From: Phenylobacterium kunshanense
Lineage (GTDB): Bacteria > Pseudomonadota > Alphaproteobacteria > Caulobacterales > Caulobacteraceae
Assembly (NCBI RefSeq): GCF_003254525.1
Contig: NZ_QFYS01000011.1
Coordinates: 1-64,000, forward strand
Reading direction: 5' to 3'
DNA length: 64,000 nucleotides
The notes beneath the pieces were generated by a model, which worked only from the letters and a program-made list of their open reading frames with translations, ran no database searches and was not told where the DNA came from. A program made the translations under genes and the position numbers. Positions 37,569-47,491 of this stretch are shown one piece after another; within the stretch, counting starts at the first letter, position 1, and each line of letters begins with the position of its first letter.

Positions 37569-38179
37569 GGATCCCTGGTGCGCCGGTCCGCATCGTCATC
37601 GCCGCCGGGCTGCTGGCGGCGGGGCTCGTGGGCCTTGTTGTCCGCGAAGGCGTCGCGCGGGCCGCAGGGCAGGAGGTGCGGCTGGCGATGCAGGGCTACG
37701 ATCCGCGCGCCCTGCTCACCGGCCACTACGTCCGGTTCCAGCTTCGCCATGATCTCCCGGGGGGAACGCGTTGCCCGCCAGTGTCGGCCGCGGGCGCCAG
37801 CGTGCGCGACGGCTGGGTCGCCCTGCGCCGGGAGGGCGTCCGCCACGTTCCCGCCGGGGCCGCCGTCAGCCGCGCGGAGGCGCTGAAGCTGGGAGACGTG
37901 GCGGTGCGCGGGGTGCTGACCTGCGAATCCGGGCCGGTCCTGCGGCTACCCGCCATCGGCGTCGAGAGCCAGGAGAACAACACGCTGCGGCTCGACGTCG
38001 GGATCGATCGCATCCACCTGGACCAGGCCGAGGCCGAGGCGATGGAGCGCCAGCTCAGCCGCTTCACGCCGGACGCCCCGGTGGAGGCCGACGCGATCGT
38101 CTCGGTCGGCCAGGACGGCAAGGCCCGGCTGAAAGGCGTCGTGGTCGCCGGCCGGCGGACCGACCTCGACTGGTTCTGA
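37565..38179 (+). CDS. GDYXXLXY-type protein
   Basis: A 204-aa protein with an N-terminal membrane anchor (about 9-26) and an extracytoplasmic domain. The family motif appears as TGHYVRFQL in place of GDYxxLxY, a partial match, following RLAMQGYDPRALL, which is well conserved in the family. Cys pair in RCPPVS and LTCESG. Translationally coupled to the DUF2157 gene. Function unknown. Confidence 0.8.
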   Translation: MRIPGAPVRIVIAAGLLAAGLVGLVVREGVARAAGQEVRLAMQGYDPRALLTGHYVRFQLRHDLPGGTRCPPVSAAGASVRDGWVALRREGVRHVPAGAAVSRAEALKLGDVAVRGVLTCESGPVLRLPAIGVESQENNTLRLDVGIDRIHLDQAEAEAMERQLSRFTPDAPVEADAIVSVGQDGKARLKGVVVAGRRTDLDWF

Positions 38180-38182
38180 GCG

Positions 38183-39199
38183 CTATTCCGAGAGGTCGAC
38201 CGCTTCGGGTTTGCGCCCCTCGGACTCGGCCTTGCGGGCGCCGGCGAGGATACCGGGGAGGGAGTAGTTCCCCTCGTGGCAGGCGTACTCGTACATCGGT
38301 CCCTTGGCTGCGTTGAGCGGCATCTCGGCGGTCCAGGGACGGGTGTAGACGGTCGGGTCCTCGACGGTGAAGGCATAGAGGATCTGGTCAGGCGCGATGC
38401 GGGTGAAGCGCTCGGTGACCTTGGCCGCGGGCGACAGGAAGAGGCTGGCGCCGAAGTAGGGGCGCAGGGACTCGCCGGGCTGGAAGCCCACGGTCTCGAC
38501 CACGAGGGTGTCGCCCTCCCACCAGCCGACGGAGTCGCCCATCCAGGTGCGGATGTGCCCGGGCGGACGGCTGCGGTCGGCCAGGCGGACGATACGGGCG
38601 TCGTGGTTCATCTCGACGACGATGACCACGTGATCCTTCGCCTGCTGGATCTGGTAGTGGTTGTTGTAGAGGACGTTGAGCATCGGCGGGCCGGCGGTGG
38701 AGCCGAAGCCGAGGATGCACCGCTCGCCCAGCGGACGGGCCTCGGGGCCGTCGAAGGTGTTGCGGACCTTGTTCAGGGTGTCCTGGTAGAGCTTCCAGCC
38801 CTCGGGACGGTAGGGCAGCCGACCGTCGGCCGGGTCGACCAGCCAGGAGGTGCGCACCTCGCCGCGGATGCGGCCCATGCGCGTGCCGGGATCGATCCAG
38901 AACGAATTGTACCCGCCCGGGTCGTCGCCCGCCTTGGGCGCCGGAGCGTTGGGGTCCGAGGGCTTGTTCTGAGCCTCCATCATCCTTGCCCGCATGGCCT
39001 CGGCGGCCTTGGCCTGGGCGTCGGTGATGGTGAGGGTCTTGTAGTGGGGCGGACGCTCCAGGCTGGTCAGCGAGGCGTTGGTCCAGACCCCGCCGAAATC
39101 CGGCTGGCCGAAGGCGTTGCGGGGGGCCTTGTAGGCCGGCTGAGCGTGGGCCGTGACGGCGAGGAGCGCGGCGGCGAAGGCGAGGGCTAGCGTGCGCAT
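38183..39199 (-). CDS. secreted protein of unknown function
   Basis: A 338-aa exported protein: signal peptide LALAFAAALLAVTAHA, then NAFGQPDFGGVWTN, RCILGFGSTAGPPML, DSVGWWEGDTLVVETVGF and a late YACHEGNY motif. This set of motifs recurs in many periplasmic proteins of Proteobacteria and Acidobacteria, with no known activity. It lies 3 bp downstream of the serine hydrolase gene and is probably in one operon. Confidence 0.85.
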   Translation of the reverse strand: MRTLALAFAAALLAVTAHAQPAYKAPRNAFGQPDFGGVWTNASLTSLERPPHYKTLTITDAQAKAAEAMRARMMEAQNKPSDPNAPAPKAGDDPGGYNSFWIDPGTRMGRIRGEVRTSWLVDPADGRLPYRPEGWKLYQDTLNKVRNTFDGPEARPLGERCILGFGSTAGPPMLNVLYNNHYQIQQAKDHVVIVVEMNHDARIVRLADRSRPPGHIRTWMGDSVGWWEGDTLVVETVGFQPGESLRPYFGASLFLSPAAKVTERFTRIAPDQILYAFTVEDPTVYTRPWTAEMPLNAAKGPMYEYACHEGNYSLPGILAGARKAESEGRKPEAVDLSE

Positions 39200-39202
39200 G
39201 TC

Positions 39203-40450
39203 TCAGGTCTTCCGCTCGGCCAGCGCAGCGTAGACGGCCGCGGGGGAGATGTCGCGGACGGCCGGCGTGCCACGGCCGGGGATCGATCCGTCCAGATTCT
39301 GGATCATGCCGACGAAGACGATGTCGTGAGTAGGGTCGATCCAGAACCAGGTGCCGAACGCGCCGCCCCACCAGTAGCTGTCCTGGCCGTGGGGCAGGCC
39401 GCTTTCGGCCGGGCGCTCGTGCACGGCGAAGTCCATGCCGAAGCCCAGGCCCTTCTGCACCGGGCCATAGAGATCGACGCCGACGCCCTGCTGCAGGACG
39501 CTCTTGCGCATCAGCTTGACGGTGTCGGGCTTGAGGATGCGGGCCCCCTCCAGTTCCCCGCCCTGCAGCAGCGCCTGGCAGAAGCGGTAGTAGTCCGGCG
39601 CGGTGGAGACGAGGCCGCCACCGCCGGAGAGGAATCGGGGCGGTGAGGTGCGGATCGGGAAGTCGGCGGCGACGATCTTCCCGGCCGGGTCGTACGTGTG
39701 CATCCTGACCACGCGGGCGGTCTTGGACGGATCGACCCAGAACTGGGTGTCCGGCATCTTCAGCGGCGTGAAGATGTGGTCCTGGAGGTAGCGGTCGAGG
39801 GACTTGCCGGAGAGCTTCTGGACCACATAGCCCTGCAGGTCGACGCAGGGGCCGTAGGCCCAGTCCGTGCCGGGCTGGCTGACCAGCGGCAGCTTCGCCA
39901 GCTTGTCCACCATGCCCTGGAGGTCGGTCTCGCGCAGATTGTCCTTCTCGTAGACCGAGCTGACTCCGAAGCCGGCGGTGTGGCTCATGAGCTGGGCCAT
40001 GGTCATCGGCCGGGCCTGATCCGCGAGGCCCGCGTCGGTCTTCACCTTCAGGCCCGCGAACTCGGGGATGTGCTTGGCGACCGGGTCGTCCAATTTCCAG
40101 CGGCCCTGTTCCCAAAGCTGCATCATCGCCACGCCCACCACCGGCTTGGTCATCGAGGCGATACGGAAGATCGAGTCCGTGGTCATCGGCGCCGGCGCCG
40201 AGGCGTCCTGCCGGCCGTAGGCGTCGAGGTTCACCACCTTTCCCTTCCGCGCGAGCAGGGTGACCACGCCGGCCAGCTTCTGCTGGTCCACGAGGGCATG
40301 CATCTTCGCGTTGAGATCGGCGATCCCCGCTGCCGTGAAGCCCGCCGAGGCGGCAGGTTGCACCGCGATCTTCGCCCAGGCGGGCAGGGCGGCCGAGGCG
40401 CCGAGCCCCATCGCCCCGAGCATCAGCGTGCGCCGGTCAAACACCGTCAT
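39203..40450 (-). CDS. serine hydrolase, class C beta-lactamase-related esterase
   Basis: A 415-aa exported protein of the beta-lactamase/transpeptidase-like fold. The signal sequence begins [17 protein letters not shown] and ends AWA, a twin-arginine-like signal. The SxxK motif SMTK gives Ser99/Lys102; the second motif is WAYGP. Many relatives are esterases (EstB-like) rather than true lactamases. It opens a two-gene operon with the secreted unknown protein. Confidence 0.88.
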   Translation of the reverse strand: MTVFDRRTLMLGAMGLGASAALPAWAKIAVQPAASAGFTAAGIADLNAKMHALVDQQKLAGVVTLLARKGKVVNLDAYGRQDASAPAPMTTDSIFRIASMTKPVVGVAMMQLWEQGRWKLDDPVAKHIPEFAGLKVKTDAGLADQARPMTMAQLMSHTAGFGVSSVYEKDNLRETDLQGMVDKLAKLPLVSQPGTDWAYGPCVDLQGYVVQKLSGKSLDRYLQDHIFTPLKMPDTQFWVDPSKTARVVRMHTYDPAGKIVAADFPIRTSPPRFLSGGGGLVSTAPDYYRFCQALLQGGELEGARILKPDTVKLMRKSVLQQGVGVDLYGPVQKGLGFGMDFAVHERPAESGLPHGQDSYWWGGAFGTWFWIDPTHDIVFVGMIQNLDGSIPGRGTPAVRDISPAAVYAALAERKT

Positions 40451-40608
40451 GGCCGTTTCCCCCATGTTGCCGGTCCGCCTCGCGCGGACTCTTACCGTCG
40501 AGCATCCCCGACTTTCGAACTTTCGACCAGAGGTGTTGCGGCGATGTTTCGGGTGGAGAGGGCGGGGGGCGCGCACTAGTGTCGCCGGGTAGCTCGGGGG
40601 AGTCGCCG

Positions 40609-41934
40609 GTGGCGGGGATCAGAACGGTCGAGGCGCCGGTGAAGCGGCCGCTGTGGACGCAGCTCTATCTGCAGGTGCTGGTCGCCATCGCGCTGGGCGC
40701 GCTGATCGGCCACTTCGCGCCGGCGACGGGCGAGGCGATGAAGCCGCTGGGCGACGCCTTCATCAAGCTGGTGAAGATGATCATCGCCCCGGTGATCTTC
40801 CTGACCGTGGTCACCGGCATCGCGGGCATGCGCGACATCGGCAAGGTGGGCGGGGTCGCGGCCAAGGCCTTCGCCTACTTCATCACCGTGTCGAGCTTCG
40901 CCCTGGTGGTGGGGCTGATCGTGGCCAATGTGGTGCAGCCGGGTTCGGGGATGCACATCGACCCCGCCACGCTGGATGCGGAGGCGGTCAAGGGCTACGC
41001 GGCCAAGTCGCACGACATGACCATCACCGGGTTCCTGATGGACATCATCCCGGAGACGGTGGCTGGCGCGTTCGTGGGCGGCAATATCCTGCAGGTGCTG
41101 TTCTTCTCGATCCCGTTCGGCCTGGCGCTGGCTATGATCGGCGAGCGGGGCGAGCCGGCGCTGACGCTGCTGAACTCGGTGGGCGAGGCGTTCTTCCGGC
41201 TGGTCGCGATCTTCATGCGCGCCGCGCCGATCGGGGCGCTGGGCGCCTTCGCCTTCACGGTCGGCAAGTACGGCATAGCCAGCATCGCCAGCCTGGCGGC
41301 GCTGGTGGCCACGTTCTACGCCACCTCGCTGCTGTTCGTCCTGGTGGTGCTGGGCGCCATCGCGGCGCTGAACGGCTTCTCGATCCTGAAGCTGATCCGA
41401 TACCTGAAGGAGGAGCTGTTGCTGGTGCTGGGCACCAGCTCCTCGGAGGCGGCGCTGCCGTCCCTGCTGGAGAAGATGGAGCGGGCGGGGGCGGCCAAGC
41501 CCGTGGTCGGGCTGGTGGTGCCGACGGGCTATTCGTTCAATCTGGACGGCACCAACATCTACATGACCCTGGCGGCGCTGTTCATCGCCCAGGCGCTGGG
41601 GATCGAGCTGTCGCTGGGCGAGCAACTCCTGCTGCTGGGCGTGGCGATGTTGAGCTCGAAGGGCGCGGCGGGGGTGACGGGCGCGGGGTTCATCACCCTG
41701 GCGGCGACGCTGCAGGTGGTTCCGAGCGTGCCGGTGGCCGGCATGGCGCTGATCCTGGGCGTGGACCGGTTCATGAGCGAGTGCCGCGCGCTGACCAACT
41801 TCGTGGGCAATGCGGTGGCGACCCTGGTGGTCTCACGCTGGGAGGGGCAGCTGGACCGCACGCGGCTGGCGTCGGCCCTGAACGGCGAGCCGCAACCCGT
41901 CGCGGCGCCGCCTGTCGAAACGGACGAGGATTAG
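40609..41934 (+). CDS. dctA: dicarboxylate/amino acid:cation symporter (DctA family)
   Basis: A 441-aa inner-membrane transporter of the DAACS family: [12 protein letters not shown], the serine-rich loop [11 protein letters not shown], the NLDGT motif in [14 protein letters not shown], and [14 protein letters not shown]. It imports C4-dicarboxylates (or glutamate/aspartate) with H+ or Na+. GTG 40609 is preferred (GGGGGAG eight bases upstream); a GTG at 40579 is also possible. It converges with the receiver gene. Confidence 0.92.
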   Translation: MAGIRTVEAPVKRPLWTQLYLQVLVAIALGALIGHFAPATGEAMKPLGDAFIKLVKMIIAPVIFLTVVTGIAGMRDIGKVGGVAAKAFAYFITVSSFALVVGLIVANVVQPGSGMHIDPATLDAEAVKGYAAKSHDMTITGFLMDIIPETVAGAFVGGNILQVLFFSIPFGLALAMIGERGEPALTLLNSVGEAFFRLVAIFMRAAPIGALGAFAFTVGKYGIASIASLAALVATFYATSLLFVLVVLGAIAALNGFSILKLIRYLKEELLLVLGTSSSEAALPSLLEKMERAGAAKPVVGLVVPTGYSFNLDGTNIYMTLAALFIAQALGIELSLGEQLLLLGVAMLSSKGAAGVTGAGFITLAATLQVVPSVPVAGMALILGVDRFMSECRALTNFVGNAVATLVVSRWEGQLDRTRLASALNGEPQPVAAPPVETDED

Positions 41935-42362
41935 CCGACGGCGCGCTTGAGGATCGCGGGCCGGCGGGCGGCCGCGCAGCGCTTGATGGTGGCCATCAGT
42001 CCGGCCACCAGGATCGGTTTGGAGACGAAGTCGTCGAAGCCCAGCGCGACGTACTCCGCCGGGCGGCGGGAATAGACATCGGCGGTCAGGGCGATCACCG
42101 GCACGTTGCGTTCCGGTCCGTTGGACGCCCTGAGGCGCTGGATGACCTCGATGCCGGTCATGCCCGGCATGTGGATGTCCAGCAGCATCACGTCGAACGG
42201 TTCGACCGACAGCCGTTCCAGCGCCTCGGCGCCAGAGCAGGCCATCACCGCCTGATGCCCGAAGGCTCCCAGGATCTCCTGCACGACGCGCAGGTTCATC
42301 GGATCGTCGTCAACGTGCAGGACCTTGAGGGGCCTGGCGTCTTCTCCCGGGATCGGCGGCAC
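41931..42362 (-). CDS. stand-alone response regulator receiver
   Basis: A 143-aa receiver with [21 protein letters not shown] and SKPI. This is the type of receiver usually found at the end of hybrid kinases (REC of relays). No kinase is adjacent except the HWE kinase 570 bp away on the same strand, transcribed toward it. Confidence 0.9.
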   Translation of the reverse strand: MPPIPGEDARPLKVLHVDDDPMNLRVVQEILGAFGHQAVMACSGAEALERLSVEPFDVMLLDIHMPGMTGIEVIQRLRASNGPERNVPVIALTADVYSRRPAEYVALGFDDFVSKPILVAGLMATIKRCAAARRPAILKRAVG

Positions 42363-42607
42363 CGTTCTGGCTCCGAGGGGCGGCGCGGGGGAAGGCGCCC
42401 AACAGCCCTGAATTTGGAAGACCCGGTTTAAGGTAACGCTGACAAACGTCCTGAATCCACATTAACCGCGGCCGGCGAAGGTCAACCGTGAGGAGAAGCG
42501 CCGCCAAGCTCCAGTGGCGGCAAGTCACGCCACTGGTATCGCGTCCTGGTTGTGTGTGGAAGCTAGTTAAGCGCGCGGTTCAACTCAGCCGCTATGCTTG
42601 AGCAGCG

Positions 42608-42709
42608 TCAGATCAGCCGCGCCACGACCGCGATCAGGCCAAGCGCCGAGGCGGCAAGAGCCACCGTCTCCGTCAGTCTGAACCAGCGGATGGCGTAGCG
42701 GACTCGCAT
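42608..42709 (-). CDS. possible 33-aa single-helix membrane peptide
   Basis: An ATG at 42709 with GGAGA six bases upstream opens MRVRYAIRWFRLTETVALAASALGLIAVVARLI: a basic head and one hydrophobic helix. It lies in the otherwise empty 570-bp gap 42363-42932 and directly follows, on the minus strand, the structured element at 42735-42832. It may be a small protein or a chance frame. Confidence 0.35.
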   Translation of the reverse strand: MRVRYAIRWFRLTETVALAASALGLIAVVARLI

Positions 42710-42734
42710 TCGGGTCTCCGGCGAAACAAGGGGA

Positions 42735-42832
42735 CTCGCCACCCGGACAATCCCGCACTCGGGGGGAGGTGGGGTTGCGGGACTCGAGCCAGGCGTCTGG
42801 GGCATGCGCCGGTGGCCGGTCCGGGTGGCGAG
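42735..42832. other. nested inverted repeats forming a three-way-junction-like structure
   Basis: CTCGCCACCCGGAC (42735-42748) pairs perfectly with GTCCGGGTGGCGAG (42819-42832). Inside, TCCCGCA (42751-42757) pairs with TGCGGGA (42776-42782), and CCaGGCG (42789-42795) with CGCCGG (42807-42812). The 98 bases thus fold as a closed three-helix junction. It could be a leader element of the 33-aa frame (minus strand), a small RNA, or a mobile miniature repeat. It is not a tRNA. Confidence 0.45.
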
Positions 42833-42932
42833 ATCTCTTAAAATCCAGTGTCTGTGAGTTTAGTAAATACTGGATATGGGAGTGTCAACTCTCCAGGGAC
42901 GGTGGGCTGTGGGCCTTCGTCGAGCCGGGTGG

Positions 42933-44396
42933 TCAGGCCAGATCCAGCACCGGCGTCGCCTCGAGGGGCGCGGTGATGCGGCAGACGACGCCGGCCGCGT
43001 CGAAGACGAGGTCGGTCGTTCCGTCCAACTCGCCGGGCAGGCCCTGGGTCAGGAGGCGCGATCCGAAGCCCGAGCGGGCAGGCGGTGAGACGGCGGGGCC
43101 GTCGCGTTCCCGCCACTCGAGCGCGAGCCGCCTCACCGGCGCGCTGTCGTCCAGGGTCCAGGTGAGGTCCACGCGGCCGTTCTCGCCGGACAGGGCGCCG
43201 TACTTGGCGGCGTTGGTGGCCAGCTCGTGCAACGCCATCGCGAGACCCACCGCGGCGCGGGCGCACAGACGCGCGTCCGGGCCTTCGATCCGGATGCGGC
43301 CGTCCCCGCGTGTGGTGAAGGGGGCCAGGGCCTCCTGGGCGATCTCGTGCAGCGCGGCGCCCGACCAGTTCTCGCGCGTGAGGACGTTGTGGGCGGCGGA
43401 GAGGGCGACGAGGCGGGCGGTGAACAGGTCCATCGCCTGCTCGGGCGGGCGTCCCGAGCGCAGGGTCTGGCGGGCGATGGACTGGACCGAGGCGAGGGTG
43501 TTCTTCACCCGATGGTTCAGCTCGTTGATGAGCATCACCCGGCGCTCCTCGGCCTGCTTGCGCTCGTCGATGTCGATGGCCGCGCTGAGGGTCTTGATGA
43601 CGCGACCTTCGCCATCGCGCTCGAACGCCACGGCGCGGTCGAGGATCCAGCGCCAGCCTCCGTCGCGCCGTCGCACCCTGAGCTCAAACTCGCTGACGTG
43701 ACCGTCCGGGGTCGCGGCCAGCTCGCGCAGCCGGCGGCCGACGCTGGGGATATCTTCCGGATGGATCAGCGTGCCGATCAGGGTGGCGCCGCCCGCGACC
43801 AGCTCGTGCGGAGTGTAGCCGTACACCGGCTCGGTCAGGCCCGCGGCCCAGATGGCGCTGCCGGTGTTGAAGTCGAAGAGATAGATCGCCGTGGGACTGA
43901 CGGCGGTGATCTGGGCGAGGCGCGCCTCATTCTCGCGGACGGCGCGGTCGAGGGCCCGGTGCTCGGTGACGTCATAGACGCTGGCCACGGCGCCCGTGAT
44001 GCCGTTCGACCCGGTCCCGCGGGGGACGACGGTGAGTTTCAGATCCCGCGGCTCGCCGCTGGCGTCCCTGAGGACGAGCAGGTCCTCGAAGGTGGCGCCG
44101 GCCATGGCGGCCGCGAGCGGTTCGCGCATCGCCTCCCAAAGATCGGCGGAGACGGCGGTTTCCGGGGCGTCGCCCGAGGCCGGCGGCGGACGGGTCAGCC
44201 AGCGCTGCATGCCGCGATTGGCGTAGTCGATGACCCCGTCGCGGCTTACCGACATCACACCCCACGGCGCGGCGTCGGTCATCCGATAGAGGCTGGCGCG
44301 ATCGATGGGCGGCTTGGCGGCCAGCAGCGCCTCGAGCTCGGCCACACGGGCGGCCAGCCGCGCGTTCTCGGCCTTCAACTCCTCGGACTGGGACAT
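42933..44396 (-). CDS. HWE-family sensor histidine kinase with two PAS domains
   Basis: A 487-aa soluble kinase: N-terminal short coiled coil (SEELKAENARLAARVAELEALL), PAS 1 (about 35-150), PAS 2 (about 160-280, LIHPEDIP), then the HWE dimerisation/catalytic domain with ELNHRVKNTL (His295), MALHELATNAAKYGALS and LEWRERDGP (the W-x-E motif). HWE kinases of Alphaproteobacteria often feed light, redox or general stress signalling. No partner receiver is coupled; the lone receiver downstream is a candidate. Confidence 0.93.
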   Translation of the reverse strand: MSQSEELKAENARLAARVAELEALLAAKPPIDRASLYRMTDAAPWGVMSVSRDGVIDYANRGMQRWLTRPPPASGDAPETAVSADLWEAMREPLAAAMAGATFEDLLVLRDASGEPRDLKLTVVPRGTGSNGITGAVASVYDVTEHRALDRAVRENEARLAQITAVSPTAIYLFDFNTGSAIWAAGLTEPVYGYTPHELVAGGATLIGTLIHPEDIPSVGRRLRELAATPDGHVSEFELRVRRRDGGWRWILDRAVAFERDGEGRVIKTLSAAIDIDERKQAEERRVMLINELNHRVKNTLASVQSIARQTLRSGRPPEQAMDLFTARLVALSAAHNVLTRENWSGAALHEIAQEALAPFTTRGDGRIRIEGPDARLCARAAVGLAMALHELATNAAKYGALSGENGRVDLTWTLDDSAPVRRLALEWRERDGPAVSPPARSGFGSRLLTQGLPGELDGTTDLVFDAAGVVCRITAPLEATPVLDLA

Positions 44397-44544
44397 GGCG
44401 TCCGTGCACCCCAAGCCTGGACTACAGCTCAAGGTAGCGTCAGCCGGGCGTGCTGGCGAGCGCCTTTCCTGAGGTCCGGCCCGCTCGCTGGAGCGCCGCT
44501 ATTTGGAGTTGCATCGCCTGCCGCATGAGGCGAGCCGCAGCGCC

Positions 44545-44949
44545 CTAGCAGGCGTAGCGTCGTTCAATGGTCACGCGGCGGCCGAAATAGGGGTCCCAGA
44601 CCTTGTCGCGGGTGATGCAGGTGCGGGCGCCCCGGTACGGTTGGTCGTAATAGCCGTAGGCGCGGCCATAGGGCGGGCCGCCACGATAGTAGCGATCGGC
44701 GCGAGGGTCGTAGCTGTAGCTCCGGCCGTAGTATCCGCGGTCATAGTAGCCGCCGCGATCTCGCGAGCCGCTGGCCAGGGCCGCGCCGAGGGCGAGGCCG
44801 GCGACGCCGCCGATGATGGCCGCGGCGACCTCGTCGTCGTTGTCGCGGCCGCGATGGTGACGGCGCTCGGCGCTGGCCGGGCCCGCGGCGGCCAGGACGG
44901 CGCCGGCGGTGACCACGGCGGCCATGGCCGAGGCGATGAACTTGCGCAT
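44545..44949 (-). CDS. secreted Tyr/Arg/Gly-rich protein
   Basis: A 134-aa exported protein: signal peptide to about residue 27 (GPASA), a basic/His patch (ERRHHRGRDNDDE), a glycine-zipper-like hydrophobic stretch (AAAIIGGVAGLALGAALASG), a Tyr/Arg/Gly low-complexity region, and a C-terminal Cys pair (RTCITRD... RRYAC). Such proteins are frequent in Alphaproteobacteria; the function is unknown, possibly in the envelope. Confidence 0.75.
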   Translation of the reverse strand: MRKFIASAMAAVVTAGAVLAAAGPASAERRHHRGRDNDDEVAAAIIGGVAGLALGAALASGSRDRGGYYDRGYYGRSYSYDPRADRYYRGGPPYGRAYGYYDQPYRGARTCITRDKVWDPYFGRRVTIERRYAC

Positions 44950-45031
44950 GGAAGCCTCCTACTCGTGAAGGCAGTTAGCGGTCGTTCACCCTGAACCCTG
45001 CCTGAATGAGGCCGTCAGGTTCGCCGGCGCC

Positions 45032-46678
45032 CTATCTGCGCGCGGCCGCCGCCTCGCGCACCGGCTTGAACTCCGAGCCGGCGTTCCAGCCGGGCCAGCG
45101 GTCCGGATTGGCGAGTTCGCGACCGGCCTCGAAGGCAAGCCGCACGTCGGCCGCCGCGCCCCGGTAGTCCTGGGTCGGCTCCCAGCGGTCGCAGGTCTGG
45201 TGGTAGCAGCGGGCGGTGTAGTCCTCGACCCACTTCTCGCCGGCCGCGCGGCCGCCGTCGACGAGGTCGGCGCCGCCGCTCATGCCCATGAAGAGCACCG
45301 TCGGCACGCCCCGCTTCGCCACCGAGAAGTGGTCGGCGCGGTAGAAGAGGGCGCGCTCGGGCTTGGGGTCGGGGGTGATAGTCCGGCCGTGGCGGGCCGC
45401 GACGGCCGCCAGGTGGGCTTCCAGTTCATTCTGGCCCGAGCCGACCAGGACGACGTCGCGCGCCGGGCCCGCGGTCTGGAGTACGTCGTAGGTGTAGTTG
45501 GCGACCATCCTCGGGAGGTCGGCGGCGTTCCGCTGCGCATAGAACTCGCTGCCCAGCAGGCCGCGTTCCTCCGCCGTCCAGGCCGCGAACAGGATGGAGC
45601 GGTCGGGGGTCGGTCCGGCCTTGAAGGCGCGCGCCGTCTCGATCACGCCGGCCACGCCGACCGCGTCGTCCACGGCGCCGGGGCGAATGGTGACGCCCGC
45701 CGCATCGGCCGGGCCGACGCCGTACCCGTCCCAGTGGGCGGCGTAGAGGATGCTCTCGTCCGGCCGCTTGGCGCCGGTGATCTTCGCCAGCACGTTCCGG
45801 CTTTCCAGCCGGGTGAAGCCGTTGCGGTAGTCGGCCGAGAACGAAGCGCCCTCGAGCGCTACCGGGCGGAAGGCGGCAGTGCGCGCGCGCGCCTTCTCGG
45901 ACTCGAAATCGAGGCCCGACTGGCGGAAGAGCTCCACGGCGAGGTCGCGCTGGATCCAGCCCTGCAGCAGCAACTTGTCCTTCGCCGGGTCTTCGCGAAC
46001 CACGTCGTAGCTCTCGCCGTTCGCCGCGACGACGGTGCTCCAGCCATAGGCGGCGCCCGCAGTCTCGTGGACGATCAGCATCCCGAGGGCCCCGCGGCGC
46101 GCGGCCTCCTCATACTTGTAGGACCAGCGCGCGTAGTAGGTGGCCGCTCGGCCGCCGAACTTGCCGGCCACCGCGTCGCCGGGCTGGGCCTCGAAGTCGG
46201 GGTCGTTGATGAGGACGACGGCGATCTTGCCCTTCAGGTCCACGCCCTTGAAGTCGTCCCAGGCGCGCTCGGGCGCGGTGACGCCGTAGCCGACGAACAC
46301 CAGTGGCGCGGCGCGAATGGTCACGGTCTCGACGGGGCGCTGAGTCTCGACCCGAATGTCCGACTGCGTCTGGAGAGAACGGGATACGCCGCCCGCAGTC
46401 ACGGAGAACGTGCCGCCGGGCTGGGTCTGGAAGCGCCAGAGCGGCGCCGCCTGGGTCCAGCCGCCGTTGTCGCCGGCCGGCTCGAGGCCGAGGGCCTGGA
46501 ACTCGCGGACGATGAAGTCGATGGTCTTCTGTTCGCCCGGCCCGCCGGGGGCGCGGCCGACGTAGGCGTCGGAGGCCAGCTCGCGCGTCATGTCGGACAG
46601 CCGCTGGGCGGAAATCTCCTGGGCGAAGGCCGGCGTGGCGGAGAGGGCGAGGGAGGCGATGAGCAGGGAGCGCAGCAT
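45032..46678 (-). CDS. M28 family zinc aminopeptidase, exported
   Basis: A 548-aa exported peptidase: signal peptide (MLRSLLIASLALSATPAFA), a PA-type insert (about 115-270) and the M28 catalytic domain with Zn ligands in AAHWDGYG, RPGAVDDAVG and WTAEERGLLGSEF, and a late His in ADHFSVAKRG. It should release N-terminal amino acids in the periplasm or outside. ATG 46678 has GGGAGGC directly upstream; the in-frame ATG at 46690 does not. Confidence 0.92.
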   Translation of the reverse strand: MLRSLLIASLALSATPAFAQEISAQRLSDMTRELASDAYVGRAPGGPGEQKTIDFIVREFQALGLEPAGDNGGWTQAAPLWRFQTQPGGTFSVTAGGVSRSLQTQSDIRVETQRPVETVTIRAAPLVFVGYGVTAPERAWDDFKGVDLKGKIAVVLINDPDFEAQPGDAVAGKFGGRAATYYARWSYKYEEAARRGALGMLIVHETAGAAYGWSTVVAANGESYDVVREDPAKDKLLLQGWIQRDLAVELFRQSGLDFESEKARARTAAFRPVALEGASFSADYRNGFTRLESRNVLAKITGAKRPDESILYAAHWDGYGVGPADAAGVTIRPGAVDDAVGVAGVIETARAFKAGPTPDRSILFAAWTAEERGLLGSEFYAQRNAADLPRMVANYTYDVLQTAGPARDVVLVGSGQNELEAHLAAVAARHGRTITPDPKPERALFYRADHFSVAKRGVPTVLFMGMSGGADLVDGGRAAGEKWVEDYTARCYHQTCDRWEPTQDYRGAAADVRLAFEAGRELANPDRWPGWNAGSEFKPVREAAAARR

Positions 46679-46819
46679 GGCGCCTCCCATAGCGCCGGCG
46701 TTTCCCGTTGAAAAAGAAACTTTTGCGGATGGGTCGCGACACCGAACCGCACTTCCCGCGTTAGGGCGGCAGGCGCGCCGCAAGGCGCTGCCCGCACTGG
46801 CCTGGAAGCGGAGAAGACG

Positions 46820-47488
46820 ATGAGCGACATCGATAGCGGCGGAACCCTCGACACCTCGGGCGCCGGTGGGCGCAAGGCCCAGGCCAAGGAACTGGTGGGC
46901 CAGGCGAGCGAGACCCTGAAGGCGGAGGCCAAGACCTTCGCCAGCGTGGCGCAGGATCGCGTTCGCGCCGAGACGCAGAAGGGGACCGAAAGGGCGACCA
47001 AGACCCTGGGCGACTTCGCCAACGCCATCCGCAAGGCGGGCGACGAACTGGGGTCCGCCGACCAGAGTCCGGCCTCGCGCCTCGTGCGGCAGGCGGCGGA
47101 TGGCCTGGAGACCTTCTCCCGCAGCCTGGAGGGCAAGGACCCGGGCGACCTTCTGAACGATGTCCGTGACTTCGGACGCCGGCATCCGATGGCGTTCGTC
47201 GGCGGCGCCGTACTGGCTGGCCTGGCGTTGGGCCGGTTCGTGCGCGCCACCGAGCGGGAGCCGATGAGCTTTGGCGGGGAGGACATGGCCCAGGCGGAGG
47301 AGGCGATGTTCGACGGTCCCTCCGAACTCGGCGCGAGCGGCGGCCTCGCCGCGCCTCTCGCCGACAACCTGGACACCCTCGAGGGCCCCGCACCGCTGGC
47401 GTCGCCGGCGGAGGACAGCGTGAGCGATCTTACCGGAGCGCCGGACACCGGGCCGGATCCGGCCGCGCCCCCCATCGGAGGGCGGTAG
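46820..47488 (+). CDS. YqjD-like membrane-anchored protein (first gene of envelope operon)
   Basis: A 222-aa protein: amphipathic helices (about 20-120, QASETLKAEAKTFASVAQDRVRAET), one membrane segment (RRHPMAFVGGAVLAGLALGRFV) and an acidic Pro/Ala-rich tail. It resembles ElaB/YqjD-type proteins but is longer. It heads a compact operon with a YqjE-like holin-family protein (3-bp gap) and a DUF3618 protein (4-bp overlap). Confidence 0.75.
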   Translation: MSDIDSGGTLDTSGAGGRKAQAKELVGQASETLKAEAKTFASVAQDRVRAETQKGTERATKTLGDFANAIRKAGDELGSADQSPASRLVRQAADGLETFSRSLEGKDPGDLLNDVRDFGRRHPMAFVGGAVLAGLALGRFVRATEREPMSFGGEDMAQAEEAMFDGPSELGASGGLAAPLADNLDTLEGPAPLASPAEDSVSDLTGAPDTGPDPAAPPIGGR

Positions 47489-47491
47489 GCG

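Noticed and set aside
39203-40450. Calling the serine hydrolase an antibiotic beta-lactamase
   Set aside because: Only fold-level motifs are seen; this group mostly contains esterases and peptidases.
42776-42860. tRNA-Leu-like pieces (CCGGGTGGCGA, TTAAAATCCAG)
   Set aside because: No acceptor stem, D arm or T arm can be assembled in register; similarity is short and probably chance.
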